The position numbers were made by a program, and so were the translations under genes. Positions 32,207-40,598 of a stretch of DNA of 58,970 bases are shown piece after piece. Where the stretch lies: assembly GCF_000280905.1 (NCBI RefSeq), contig NZ_ALAP01000068.1:1-58970 (forward strand). Direction: 5' to 3'. The notes below the pieces were generated by a model. It saw nothing but the letters and a program-made list of their open reading frames with translations. It made no database searches and was not told where the DNA came from. Numbering within the stretch: the first letter of the stretch is position 1; every line of letters begins with the position of its first letter. The stretch is from Streptomyces sp. AA1529. Lineage in GTDB: Bacteria; Actinomycetota; Actinomycetes; Streptomycetales; Streptomycetaceae.

Positions 32207-34012
32207 TCACCCCTCCTCCGCCGCGCCCGCCGCGCCGCTCACCGTGAACGGCAGACCCGCGCCGCCCGGGAACAGCAGCGGTGTGCGCAGCTCGACGTCG
32301 GCCTGCCAGACGGTGCCGCCGCGGGTGCAGCTGACCGCCGCGTCCGTACGCCACTTCGCGGGCAGATGCGCGCGGGCCGCGTCCTCGCAGGCGCTCTGCG
32401 GATCCCCGTAGGCGGCGGCCGCGGTGGCGGCGCGGGCTGCCTCGTCGGCGGAGTTGCCCGCGAGCGAGAAGGTGTAGCCGATCAGGACGCACTGCCACAG
32501 CAGCACCAGGGTCAGCAGCACGACCGGCGCCATCCCGGCGAACTCCACGGTCAGCGAGCCGCGGTCGCCGCCCCACCGACCGCCGGTTCCCTCCGGCGGC
32601 ACCCGGCGGCGAGGGCTGCCCAGGGTTCCGCGGTCGGAGCCGGGCGAGGGCACGGTGCCGGAGACCGGGCCGGGCGGCAGCGCCTGCCGCGCCCGCGGGG
32701 CGAGCGCGGGTCTGTGTCCGGCCGCCCCGTCCCCGCCCCGGCCGCCGCCGCCCGGGCCACCGCCGTGGCCGCCGCCGCGGGTCCGGCGCCGGGCCGCGGG
32801 GCCGCGCGGCGGCTCCCCGTTCGGCCCCGCGGCCAGTCCGAGCTCGCCCGCCAGGGCCCACAGCGCCTGCCGCACACCGCCTTTGGGGTCCAGGTCCTGC
32901 ATCCGCCCGGCGTCCAGCGCGGACTGGAGTTCCTTGAAGTGGGCCGGCACGGTCGTGCGGGCCACCGGGCTGCCGGTGATGCGGGCGACGAGCTGCGGCT
33001 GGATCTCGGCGTGCCGTGAGGCCCGGTTGACGACGACGACCGTCTCCTCCGCCGTACGGATCCGCAGCCGGTCCCACATCCGCACCATCCGCTTGGCACC
33101 CCGTACGGCGAGCACGTCGGGGGTGGTCAGCAGCAGGGCGACGTCGGCCGCCTCCACGGCCGCGGCGTTCCCGGCGTGCATCTGGCTGCCGCAGTCCAGC
33201 ACCACGGTCTGGTACTGGGACCGCAGCGCGGCGACCAGTTGGCGGGCCGTCCGCTCGTCCACGTCCTCGCCCCGCTCGCCCTCGTCCGGGGCCAGCAGCA
33301 GGCCCAGACCGGTCTCGTGCGGGTAGACGGCGTCCTGGAGGACGCGCGGGGTCAGATCCTCGATCCCGGCCAGGTCGGCGACGGACCGGCGGAAGCGCAC
33401 GTCCAGGCAGGAGGCGACGTCCCCGGACTGGAGGTCGAGGTCGGCCAGCACCGTGCTGCGGCCCGCGGCGCGGGCGGCGAGGGCAAGTTGGACGGCCGTC
33501 AGGGTGGTGCCGACGCCGCCCTTGGCCCCGGAGACGGTGACGACGGTGCCGCCGCCCGGTCCCGCGGCGCCGGACGGCGCGGCGCGGCCCTCGGGACCGC
33601 CCAGGTGGCGGCGGACCCCGGTGGCCCAGGCCGCGGCGGCGCCGACCCGGGCCACCAGTTCGTCGTGGTGCAGGGGCAGTCCGGCGACACCGCGGGCCCC
33701 GGCGTCCATGGCGGCGGCGTACAGCGCGGGGCTGGTGTCCCGGGTGGCCAGGACGACGGCGACGGCGGGGAACCGGAGGGCGACCTGACTGATCAGTTCC
33801 AGTGCGGGAACCGGGCCGATGAGTTCGTGGACGAGCACCACCTCGGGCAGCTCGGCGGGCGCCTCGCCGGCCTGCTGGGCCAGGGAGTCCAGCAGCTGCC
33901 CGGAGTCGACGGCGGGCGGTACCGGCTCGGCGTCGGGGAGCTGGCTGAGCAGGGTGACGAGGGGGCGGGCGGCGTCCGGGTCGCTGACGGCGGGCTGGAT
34001 GCGGATGACCAT
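32207..34012 (-). CDS. CpaE-like ATPase fused to a C-terminal TadE pseudopilin domain
   Basis: 601 residues. Residues ~1-130 are the CpaE receiver-like domain. The MinD/ParA-type ATPase follows, with deviant Walker A GAKGGVGTT at 162-170, DLDLQSGDVASCLDV, and VVLDCGSQMHAGN. After a Gly/Arg/Pro-rich linker (~395-480) the same frame continues into a complete TadE unit: DRG-SLTVEFAG with predicted cleavage after Gly485, a membrane helix (PVVLLTLVLLWQCVLIGYTF) and a ~75-residue external domain with two cysteines. The two parts are separate genes in classical Tad loci. There is no stop between them and no obvious internal ribosome site. GAGG precedes the ATG by six bases. The fusion could tether the positioning ATPase to the membrane until it is processed. 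Confidence 0.9.
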   Translation of the reverse strand: MVIRIQPAVSDPDAARPLVTLLSQLPDAEPVPPAVDSGQLLDSLAQQAGEAPAELPEVVLVHELIGPVPALELISQVALRFPAVAVVLATRDTSPALYAAAMDAGARGVAGLPLHHDELVARVGAAAAWATGVRRHLGGPEGRAAPSGAAGPGGGTVVTVSGAKGGVGTTLTAVQLALAARAAGRSTVLADLDLQSGDVASCLDVRFRRSVADLAGIEDLTPRVLQDAVYPHETGLGLLLAPDEGERGEDVDERTARQLVAALRSQYQTVVLDCGSQMHAGNAAAVEAADVALLLTTPDVLAVRGAKRMVRMWDRLRIRTAEETVVVVNRASRHAEIQPQLVARITGSPVARTTVPAHFKELQSALDAGRMQDLDPKGGVRQALWALAGELGLAAGPNGEPPRGPAARRRTRGGGHGGGPGGGGRGGDGAAGHRPALAPRARQALPPGPVSGTVPSPGSDRGTLGSPRRRVPPEGTGGRWGGDRGSLTVEFAGMAPVVLLTLVLLWQCVLIGYTFSLAGNSADEAARAATAAAAYGDPQSACEDAARAHLPAKWRTDAAVSCTRGGTVWQADVELRTPLLFPGGAGLPFTVSGAAGAAEEG

Positions 34013-34019
34013 CGGGGCC

Positions 34020-34751
34020 TCACTTGTCTCCGGGGAGCGTGTAGATGCGGTCCTCCTCGGGGACCTCGGTGTCGTCACCCGGTGCGACCAGGGCGAGCCG
34101 GACGTGCTCGGCGAAGGATTCGGCGTAGGCGACGCGCTGGGCGTCCTCGGTGGTGAGCGCGAAGGTGATGGGCACGCCGTCGCGGTCGCGGGCGCGTTCG
34201 TCGCGGTCCCCGCCGTCCTTGAGCGGGGTGAGCTTGCCGACGTCGATGACCTTGGCGCCGCTGACGATGACCCGGGACTCGGAGGGGGTGCTGCCGCGGC
34301 TGTCGCCTCCGGCACGCTGCTCGCCCTCGAAGGTGGCGTAGATGTTGACCCGGTTGCCGGGACGGATCTTCCCCGCGACACCGGTCTCGGCGTCGATCAT
34401 GATGGCGATCTCCTGTTCGCCCGCCTCGAGTTCGGGTCGCTCGGCCATCATGTCCGACTGGAGCAGCGAGCCCTTCTTGAGAGGATTGACGGCGATCTTG
34501 CGCCGGATGTCGCCCAGGTCGGTGACGGCGGTGGCGGGCAGCCACCGCTTCGGCATGGACACCTCGGTGAACTGCGAGCTGTCCAGTGTCCGGTAGGCGG
34601 GCACGTCCTCCTTCAGCTCGTAGGCCGTCGTCTCCTCGCCCACCTTGGACTCCACGTTCCGGACGACGGCCAGCACCCCGGCGAACGCGGCGAGGGCGCA
34701 CAGGGCCGAGAGGACCAGCAGCAGGACACCGCGGCGCTGGCGTGAGTTCAT
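34020..34751 (-). CDS. cpaB: CpaB/RcpC-like pilus assembly protein (SAF domain)
   Basis: 243 residues. A membrane anchor (GVLLLVLSALCALAAFAGVLAVV) is followed by a SAF domain (ELKEDVPAYRTLDSSQFTEV, then KKGSLLQSDMM) and an RcpC-type domain (EIAIMIDAETGVAGKIRPGN, then ATFEG and SRVIVSGAKVIDVG). It is predicted to sit outside the membrane, near peptidoglycan or the pore. The ATG overlaps the stop of the upstream zinc-ribbon gene (ATGA at 34748-34751), so translation is coupled. Confidence 0.9.
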   Translation of the reverse strand: MNSRQRRGVLLLVLSALCALAAFAGVLAVVRNVESKVGEETTAYELKEDVPAYRTLDSSQFTEVSMPKRWLPATAVTDLGDIRRKIAVNPLKKGSLLQSDMMAERPELEAGEQEIAIMIDAETGVAGKIRPGNRVNIYATFEGEQRAGGDSRGSTPSESRVIVSGAKVIDVGKLTPLKDGGDRDERARDRDGVPITFALTTEDAQRVAYAESFAEHVRLALVAPGDDTEVPEEDRIYTLPGDK

Positions 34752-35689
34752 GGACGGATTCCTCGGGGGTCGGCGACGGCGGGCTCGGGCGGCGCGTGCG
34801 CGGGCGGCGCCGCGGGGTGGGCGGAGGCCGCGGGCGCACGCGAAGCGGAGGCGGCGGGAGGCGCGGGCGGCAGCGAGGCGGCGCAGAAGGCACAGCGGTC
34901 GCCGATCATCTCGAGGCCGCATCCGGGGCACTCGTCCCGCCGTACCGAGGCGACCAGTTGGTAGAGGACCGAGACGTCGGGGATGGCGGCCACGAACTCG
35001 GTCAGCCGGGCCGTGCCCCACCAGTCCGCCGAGTCCCGGGGCAGCGGCGCCTGGTGTACGTGCCCGACCCGCCACCGGGCGGGGAGGGTGTGCAGGGCCC
35101 AGTCGGCGGCGAGTCCGCCGGGGGCGACGGTCAGCTCCGTGGCGAACTGCGGCGCGGTCAGGCCCGCGTCCGCCTCGGGGGTGCCGAGCCGGACCAGTTC
35201 GGGGGTGGGCGCCGCCAGGACCGCGAACCGGCTGCCGGGCAGCCAGGAGCGGGCGTGCGAGGTGACGCCGACGGGGACCCGGTCCAGCTTGGCGACCGAT
35301 CCGAGGACGGCACCGGCGTACAGATAGTGGGTCAGCAGGCGGGCCGCGGCGCCGAGCACTCCGGGGGTGAAGTCGCACAGCGAGAGCTGCCGCAGCTGAC
35401 GCACCAGCACACCGGTCGCCAGCGGCGGCAACTCGACCGGCAACAGCGCGATCCGGCGGCTCTCCAGCAGCGAGCGGACGGTGTGCAGCCGGTGCCGGTG
35501 GCGCAGCGGAAGGGTGGCGGGGTAGACGGTGACCAGGTGGCCGTACCGCTCCAGCAGACCCTGGGTCTCGGCCAGCGCCGCGTCCAGCGACTGCTCCCCG
35601 GGCGGGGAGAGCACATGGGCGTGCGGGGTGTGCCGGTCGGAGGCGGCGAGCAGGTGGTCGGGGCAGGTGACCGCTAACGCCGTCGACAC
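34748..35689 (-). CDS. Hypothetical protein with C-terminal zinc ribbon, first gene of the Tad block
   Basis: 313 residues. The first ~235 residues contain no membrane helix and no domain I recognise. The C-terminal region has a zinc ribbon (CPGCGLEMIGDRCAFC, two CxxC pairs) followed by a Pro/Ala-rich tail. The GTG at 35689 is chosen because GGGGGAGG lies about 7 bases upstream; an ATG 19 codons earlier is the alternative. It overlaps cpaB by 4 bases. The position suggests a regulatory or assembly factor for the pilus. Confidence 0.8.
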   Translation of the reverse strand: MSTALAVTCPDHLLAASDRHTPHAHVLSPPGEQSLDAALAETQGLLERYGHLVTVYPATLPLRHRHRLHTVRSLLESRRIALLPVELPPLATGVLVRQLRQLSLCDFTPGVLGAAARLLTHYLYAGAVLGSVAKLDRVPVGVTSHARSWLPGSRFAVLAAPTPELVRLGTPEADAGLTAPQFATELTVAPGGLAADWALHTLPARWRVGHVHQAPLPRDSADWWGTARLTEFVAAIPDVSVLYQLVASVRRDECPGCGLEMIGDRCAFCAASLPPAPPAASASRAPAASAHPAAPPAHAPPEPAVADPRGIRP

Positions 35690-35848
35690 ATCAGCCTCCC
35701 CCGGAGCCCACCACCGGGCCACCACACTAGCCATGGGCCCGCGCACCGGGAACCGTTCCCCGCAACTGGGCGCAGCCGAACCACTACCCGCCCCACCCGG
35801 CCCGCCAACCCCGGGGCGGGAAAGTCCGCGGGGCGCCGGCCGGCCGCG

Positions 35849-37204
35849 TCACCAGGGCAGGTCGCGGACCTGCTGCACGCACAGCACGACGAAGAGCACG
35901 CAGGAGGCCCCCAGCAGGCCGTTGCTGACCGGACCGTTGCGCCATTCGCGGGGCGTGCGCTCGCTGTTGAGCAGCCACAGCAGGGTGGCGGCGAGGAAGG
36001 GCATGAAGAACGCGCCCAGCACACCGTAGGCCACCACCAGGCCGAAGGGCCGGTCCAGCCACAGCAGGATCATCGGGGGGAAGGTCAGCCACAGCAGGTA
36101 GCCGCGGAAGGGCAGCGAGCGCTCCTGCTCGCCGCGGGCGAGCGGGGCGACGCCCGCATCGGCCGGACCGCCGCGGGCGGCCCTGAGCCGCGCCACGAAG
36201 TCGGCGAACATCAGGCTCACTCCGTGCCACACGCCCACCAGTGAGGAGAAGGAGGCGGCGAAGAAGCCGATCAGGAAGAGCGTGGCGGTGGAGCTGCCGA
36301 AGCGCTCCTCCAGGACGGATTCGAGGTCGAGCAGCCCTTTGTCGCCGGAGGCGAGCGCCAGGTGCGAGGAGTGCAGCAGTTCGGCGCCGATGATCAGCAT
36401 GGCGACGACGAAGATGCCGGTCGTCAGGTAGGCGACGCGGTTGTCGAGCCGCATCATCCGCATCCAGCTGCTGTCGGCCCAGCCCTTGGCGTTGATCCAG
36501 TAGCCGTACGCGGCCATGGTGATGGTGCCGCCGACGCCGCCGATCAGGCCCAGGGTGTAGATCAGCGAGCCGGACGGCAGGACCGGTACGAGTCCGGCGA
36601 GCGCGTCGCCCAGGTCGGGGCTGACCCGGATCGCGACGTAGACCACGACCAGGAACATCACGCCGACGAACGCCATCATGATCTTCTCGACGACGGCGTA
36701 GCGGTTGGTCCACACGAACAGCAGCCCGACCAGCCCGGTGAGGACGGCCCAGGCCTTCAGCGGCAGGGCGTCCGGGAAGAGCGCCTGCAGCGGCAGCGCG
36801 CTGGAGGACATGGCGGTCGCGCCGTAGACGAAGCCCCAGATCACGACGTACCCGGCGAAGTAGACCGTCGTCCAGGCGCCCAGGCCGCGCCAGCCGTCGA
36901 AGATGGTGCGGCCGGTGGCCAGGTGCCAGCGGCCGGTCGCCTCGGCCAGTGCGATCTTGACGATGCAGCCGATGACGGCGGCCCACAGCAGGGTGTAGCC
37001 GAACTTGCTGCCGGCCACGAGGGTGGCGACCAGGTCGCCCGCGCCGACTCCGGTCGCCGCGACGACGACCCCGGGGCCGATCTTCTTCCAACTGGGCCTG
37101 CGCACCGCGGGTGCGGCACTGCCGGCCGTACCGGGTGCGGTACCGCCGGATGTGCCGGGTGCGGCACTGCCGGCCGTACCGGGTGCGGTCTCCTCCGCTG
37201 CCAT
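35849..37204 (-). CDS. Nramp-related transporter lacking the canonical metal-site motifs
   Basis: 451 residues with about 11 membrane segments. The fold is Nramp/APC-like (start KKIGPGVVVAATGVGAGDLVA). In canonical Nramp metal transporters helix 1 carries DPGN and helix 6 carries MPH. Here the matching regions read GVGAGD and ITMAAYGYW. It therefore belongs to the Nramp-related group, in which some members move Mg2+ or other ions; the substrate cannot be named. The N-terminus (~35 residues) is a GTAGSAAPGT repeat encoded by a tandem DNA repeat at about 37100-37200. It sits alone between the Tad locus and the chitinase. Confidence 0.85.
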   Translation of the reverse strand: MAAEETAPGTAGSAAPGTSGGTAPGTAGSAAPAVRRPSWKKIGPGVVVAATGVGAGDLVATLVAGSKFGYTLLWAAVIGCIVKIALAEATGRWHLATGRTIFDGWRGLGAWTTVYFAGYVVIWGFVYGATAMSSSALPLQALFPDALPLKAWAVLTGLVGLLFVWTNRYAVVEKIMMAFVGVMFLVVVYVAIRVSPDLGDALAGLVPVLPSGSLIYTLGLIGGVGGTITMAAYGYWINAKGWADSSWMRMMRLDNRVAYLTTGIFVVAMLIIGAELLHSSHLALASGDKGLLDLESVLEERFGSSTATLFLIGFFAASFSSLVGVWHGVSLMFADFVARLRAARGGPADAGVAPLARGEQERSLPFRGYLLWLTFPPMILLWLDRPFGLVVAYGVLGAFFMPFLAATLLWLLNSERTPREWRNGPVSNGLLGASCVLFVVLCVQQVRDLPW

Positions 37205-37357
37205 GACGCCTCCGCGGAACGCGCGCTCGTGGGTGGGACGACCGTGCAGGTCGCAGGCGATGAAACCGCCTGCGAACGATCAGCACAAGGGGTTGCGCGC
37301 CGCGAGGTGGGCGCGCCGGGAACGGCGCGGCGCCTCGGGTGCGCGCTGTCCGATGCC

Positions 37358-37386
37358 TTGACAACCCCATTGGTCTGGACCAGGTT
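37358..37386 (+). promoter_or_regulatory. Chitinase promoter with DasR-type box in the spacer
   Basis: TTGACA (37358-37363) is followed 17 bases later by CAGGTT (37381-37386). The near-palindrome TGGTCTGGACCA (37371-37382) fills the spacer. Streptomyces chitinase promoters carry this element, bound by the N-acetylglucosamine-responsive repressor DasR (consensus TGGTCTAGACCA). Binding would block RNA polymerase directly. Confidence 0.8.
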
Positions 37387-37437
37387 GTACGGCGCATGCG
37401 CACCACCCACCTCCCATCCCCCACACCGGAGGCAGTT

Positions 37438-38472
37438 GTGGCACGTTCCGGAAGACTCCGCTCCCCCCTGCGCCCCCTCGTCGGACTGCTCGCCTCGGCC
37501 GCACTGGCCGCGGGCGGCCTGGTCGCCCTCGGACCGGCCGCGGCACACGCCGGGAGCACCCCCGACGGCCCCGGCCCCCGGGTCGGCGCCTCCCAGGTGC
37601 CCGCCCACGCGGTCACCGGCTACTGGCAGAACTTCGACAACGGCGCCACCGTCCAGACGGTCGCCGAGGTGCAGGACGAGTACGACATCATCGCCGTCGC
37701 CTTCGCCGACGCGACCGGCACGCCCGGCCAGGTGGACTTCACGCTCGACCCCGACCTGGGCTACTCCGAGCAGCAGTTCAAGGACGACATCGCCGCCAAG
37801 CAGGCGGCCGGGAAGTCCGTGATCGTCTCCGTCGGCGGCGAGAAGGGCGCCGTCTCGGTGAACAGCGACGCCTCGGCGGACACCTTCGCCGACAGCATCG
37901 TCGGGCTGATGGACGAGTACGGCTTCGACGGCGTCGACATCGACCTGGAGAACGGCCTGAACGCCACCTACATGACCAAGGCCCTGGAGTCGATCCACGC
38001 CGCCCGCGGCGACGCGGTGGTCACGATGGCGCCGCAGACCATCGACATGCAGTCGCCGCAGAACGAGTACTTCAAGACGGCGCTGAACATCAAGAGCTTC
38101 CTGACCGTCGTCAACATGCAGTACTACAACAGCGGTTCGATGCTCGGCTGCGACGGCCAGGTCTACTCCTCCGGCACCGTCGACTTCCTCACCGCGCTGG
38201 CCTGCGTGCAGATCGAGGGCGGACTGGATCCCTCGCAGGTCGGCATCGGCACCCCCGCCTCGCCCAGCGCCGCCGGATCCGGCTACGTCGACCCGGGCGT
38301 GGTCACCGACGCGCTGGACTGCCTCGCCGAGGGCACCAGCTGCGGCAGCTTCACGCCCGACGAGCAGTGGCCGGGTATCCGCGGCGCGATGACCTGGTCG
38401 ACCGCGTGGGACGCCGAGGCCGGCGACGCCTGGTCGGGCACCGTGGGCCCGCACGTGCACGCACTGCCCTGA
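37438..38472 (+). CDS. Secreted GH18 chitinase
   Basis: 344 residues. A Sec signal peptide (ARSGRLRSPLRPL, a hydrophobic core, AAAHA-G) of ~38 residues precedes a GH18 barrel. The catalytic signature FDGVDIDLE gives Glu171 as proton donor with Asp167 and Asp169, and a second-strand SVGG motif is present near 131. Later MAPQ, NMQYYN and AMTWSTAWD match ChiC/ChiD-type enzymes. There is no carbohydrate-binding module, so the enzyme is catalytic-only. The GTG at 37438 has GGAGG five bases upstream. It hydrolyses chitin outside the cell and is regulated through the DasR-type box. Confidence 0.93.
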   Translation: MARSGRLRSPLRPLVGLLASAALAAGGLVALGPAAAHAGSTPDGPGPRVGASQVPAHAVTGYWQNFDNGATVQTVAEVQDEYDIIAVAFADATGTPGQVDFTLDPDLGYSEQQFKDDIAAKQAAGKSVIVSVGGEKGAVSVNSDASADTFADSIVGLMDEYGFDGVDIDLENGLNATYMTKALESIHAARGDAVVTMAPQTIDMQSPQNEYFKTALNIKSFLTVVNMQYYNSGSMLGCDGQVYSSGTVDFLTALACVQIEGGLDPSQVGIGTPASPSAAGSGYVDPGVVTDALDCLAEGTSCGSFTPDEQWPGIRGAMTWSTAWDAEAGDAWSGTVGPHVHALP

Positions 38473-38490
38473 ACCGGCCCCCCGGGCAGC

Positions 38491-38528
38491 GCCGCGCCCC
38501 CGGACCCGCTCGGGTCCGGGGGCGCGGC
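38491..38528. terminator. Bidirectional hairpin between chitinase and protease genes
   Basis: The perfect 17-bp stem GCCGCGCCCCCGGACCC / GGGTCCGGGGGCGCGGC has a GCTC loop. It lies 19 bases past the chitinase stop and 65 bases past the end of the convergent protease gene. Confidence 0.85.
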
Positions 38529-38592
38529 GGTGTGCGGGCCCCGCGGCCGCCGGCCTGCTACGGCCCTTCGGCGGCCGTCCCTCGACGAGGGA

Positions 38593-39444
38593 CTACGCGG
38601 CCGGCTGCGGCAGGACGCAGCCGCGCGCGTCGAGGTCGAGCTGGTTGCCGCGGCCGAAGCAGCGGTTGATCCAGTAGGTCTGCTGGCCGTAGGCGTTCCG
38701 GTAGCGGATGCTGACCTCGCCCTTCCGGTCCACCTCGCACGGGTTGTTGAGCGTGCAGCGCTCCCCGTCCTCGTTGTGGGTGTTGTTGACCCCGACCACC
38801 TTGCCGGTGCGGTCGTCGATCACCGGGGAGCCGGAGGTGCCGCCCTTGGTCTGGCAGTCCATGGTGTAGCGGATGGAGTTCTTCCAGGTCCAGTCCGCCT
38901 CCTTGAGCCGGTAGGCGAACCCGTCGACCGCGCAGCCGAAGGTCTCCTTCCAGTAGCCGGAGACGACGGTGATGTCCCGTCCGGCGCGCGGACGCTTGGC
39001 GTCGAGCTTCAGGGCGTCGATGCCGTACTTCTTCTTGATCTGCCGGTAGGTGGAGGTCGTCTCGTACAGCGAGATGTCGGTGTCCGTCATCGTCGCGTAC
39101 GCGATCTTGTCCGAGTGGATCCTCCCCGCGTCGCTGCCGTCCGCGTTCAGCAGGGTGAAGTCGCGGCTGGTCGGCTGGTCGACGACGACCTCGCCCGCGC
39201 CGGGCATGCCCTCCTGGAGGCAGTGGCCGTTGGAGAGCACGAGCGCCGGATCGCCGGGCCGGGAGTGCTTGAGCTTGACCACGGAGCCCGAGCAGTTGCT
39301 GAGCGCGACGGTGCCCTCGAAGGAGGGGGTGCGGTGGGCGGTGGGCTGGGCGGGGGCTGCGGCGGCGGGGGCTGCGGATATGCCCACCAGCGCGGCGGCG
39401 CTCAGGAGCGCCGCCGCGGCCGTGCCGACGAGGGACTTTCTCAT
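38593..39444 (-). CDS. Secreted trypsin-like serine protease (paralogue 1)
   Basis: 283 residues. The signal peptide (MRKSLVG, a hydrophobic core, PAAAA) is followed by a chymotrypsin-fold domain. The catalytic triad is predicted as His in VLSNGHCL, Asp in MTDTDISLYE and Ser in KGGTSGSPVI. Six or more cysteines suggest disulfides (NCSG and GHC among others). The ATG at 39444 has GAGGAG close upstream. It is about 60% similar by eye to the next gene, so they are a tandem duplication. Extracellular. The substrate is unknown. Confidence 0.9.
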   Translation of the reverse strand: MRKSLVGTAAAALLSAAALVGISAAPAAAAPAQPTAHRTPSFEGTVALSNCSGSVVKLKHSRPGDPALVLSNGHCLQEGMPGAGEVVVDQPTSRDFTLLNADGSDAGRIHSDKIAYATMTDTDISLYETTSTYRQIKKKYGIDALKLDAKRPRAGRDITVVSGYWKETFGCAVDGFAYRLKEADWTWKNSIRYTMDCQTKGGTSGSPVIDDRTGKVVGVNNTHNEDGERCTLNNPCEVDRKGEVSIRYRNAYGQQTYWINRCFGRGNQLDLDARGCVLPQPAA

Positions 39445-39543
39445 GTACTCCTCATTCATCTCGGTTGCGGGAGACCCGTCCCCGAGCGGGGACGGTGGTC
39501 GCGGTTCCTGCGCCGAGCCCCCGGTCCGCACGGACGGGTGGCG

Positions 39544-40404
39544 TCAGGGCTTGGGGAGCGTGCAGCCCGCACGGTCGAGGTCGACCTGGTTCCCCGCGCC
39601 CACGCAGGGCGCGATGATGTAGGTCTCCTGGCCGTAGCCGATCCCCGGGCGGACGGTGACCTGCCCGGACTCGTCCACCTCGCAGGGGTTGTTGAGGGTG
39701 CAGCGCGCGCCGTCCTCGTTCCGGGTGTTGTTGACTCCGACCACCTTGCCGGTGGCGTCGTCTATGACGGGGGAACCGGAGGTGCCGCCCTTGGTCCGGC
39801 AGTCGGCGGTGTAGCGCAGGGAGTCCTTCATCGTCCAGCCGGCTTCCTTGAGCCGGTAGGCGAAGCCGTCGAGGGAACAGCCGTACTTCTCCCGCCAGTA
39901 GCCGGAGACGACGGTGATGTCGCGGCCCTGGGTGGGGTGGGCCGCGTCGACCTCGAGCGCCTCGATGCCGTACCGGGACTCGATCTGCCGGTAGGTGGAG
40001 CGCACCTGGTACAGCGAGACGTCGGTGTCGGTCATCGTCGCGTAGGCGACCTTGCTGGCGCGGACGGTGCCGGCCCGGCCGCCGTTCGGCGTCAGCAGGG
40101 TGAAGGAGCGGCTGGACGCCTGGTCCTTGACGACCTGGCCGGGCGAGGGCATGCCCGTCTCCAGGCAGTGGCCGTTGGAGAGCACGAGCGCCGGGTCGTC
40201 GGGCTGCGAGGCGGGCATCTTGACGACCGAGCCGGAGCAGTTGCTGAGTGCGACGGTGCCCTCGAAGGAGGGCGCCGCCGCCACCTTCGCGCCGTGCGCG
40301 GCCGTGTCGTGGTCGACGGCGGCGGCCGGTGCGGCGGCGATACCGGTGAGTGCCGCGGCGCCGAAGAGCGCGGCGGAGAGGGAGGTTGCGAGAGGTCTGT
40401 TCAC
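39544..40404 (-). CDS. Secreted trypsin-like serine protease (paralogue 2)
   Basis: 286 residues. The signal peptide (NRPLATSLSAALFG, then APAAA) precedes a chymotrypsin-fold domain with the same triad segments as its neighbour: VLSNGHCL, MTDTDVSLYQ and KGGTSGSPVI. The shared blocks FEGTVALSNCSGSVVK, DITVVSGYW and DGFAYRLKEA show recent tandem duplication with the downstream gene. The GTG at 40404 has GAGAGGA upstream. Only 99 bases separate the two, so they may be co-transcribed. Both are exported and may help in protein or cell-wall turnover beside the chitinase. Confidence 0.9.
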   Translation of the reverse strand: MNRPLATSLSAALFGAAALTGIAAAPAAAVDHDTAAHGAKVAAAPSFEGTVALSNCSGSVVKMPASQPDDPALVLSNGHCLETGMPSPGQVVKDQASSRSFTLLTPNGGRAGTVRASKVAYATMTDTDVSLYQVRSTYRQIESRYGIEALEVDAAHPTQGRDITVVSGYWREKYGCSLDGFAYRLKEAGWTMKDSLRYTADCRTKGGTSGSPVIDDATGKVVGVNNTRNEDGARCTLNNPCEVDESGQVTVRPGIGYGQETYIIAPCVGAGNQVDLDRAGCTLPKP

Positions 40405-40486
40405 GGTGGGGGTTCCTCTCTTGATACCGAAGGTTCGTTCGGTCCGACGCCGTGCATTCTTGGGCCAGATGGCAGCCACCACAAGA

Positions 40487-40523
40487 GCGCCCCCGGAATC
40501 GGGAGAACCGATTCCGGGGGCGC
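40487..40523 (-). terminator. Terminator of the GntP operon
   Basis: The perfect 16-bp stem GCGCCCCCGGAATCGG / CCGATTCCGGGGGCGC has a 5-base loop. It lies about 75 bases past the GntP permease stop on the minus strand, upstream of protease paralogue 2. Confidence 0.82.
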
Positions 40524-40598
40524 ACGCGCGACCGGGGGCGTCCGAACGGCGGTCCGGCCGGGCGGCGTTGCCGCGGCCGGGCCGCTGCCGGACGCGGG

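Noticed and set aside
31710..33077. A 455-codon minus frame over the CpaE-TadE fusion and the TadE gene
   Set aside because: It overlaps well-supported genes in another frame and has no recognisable domain.
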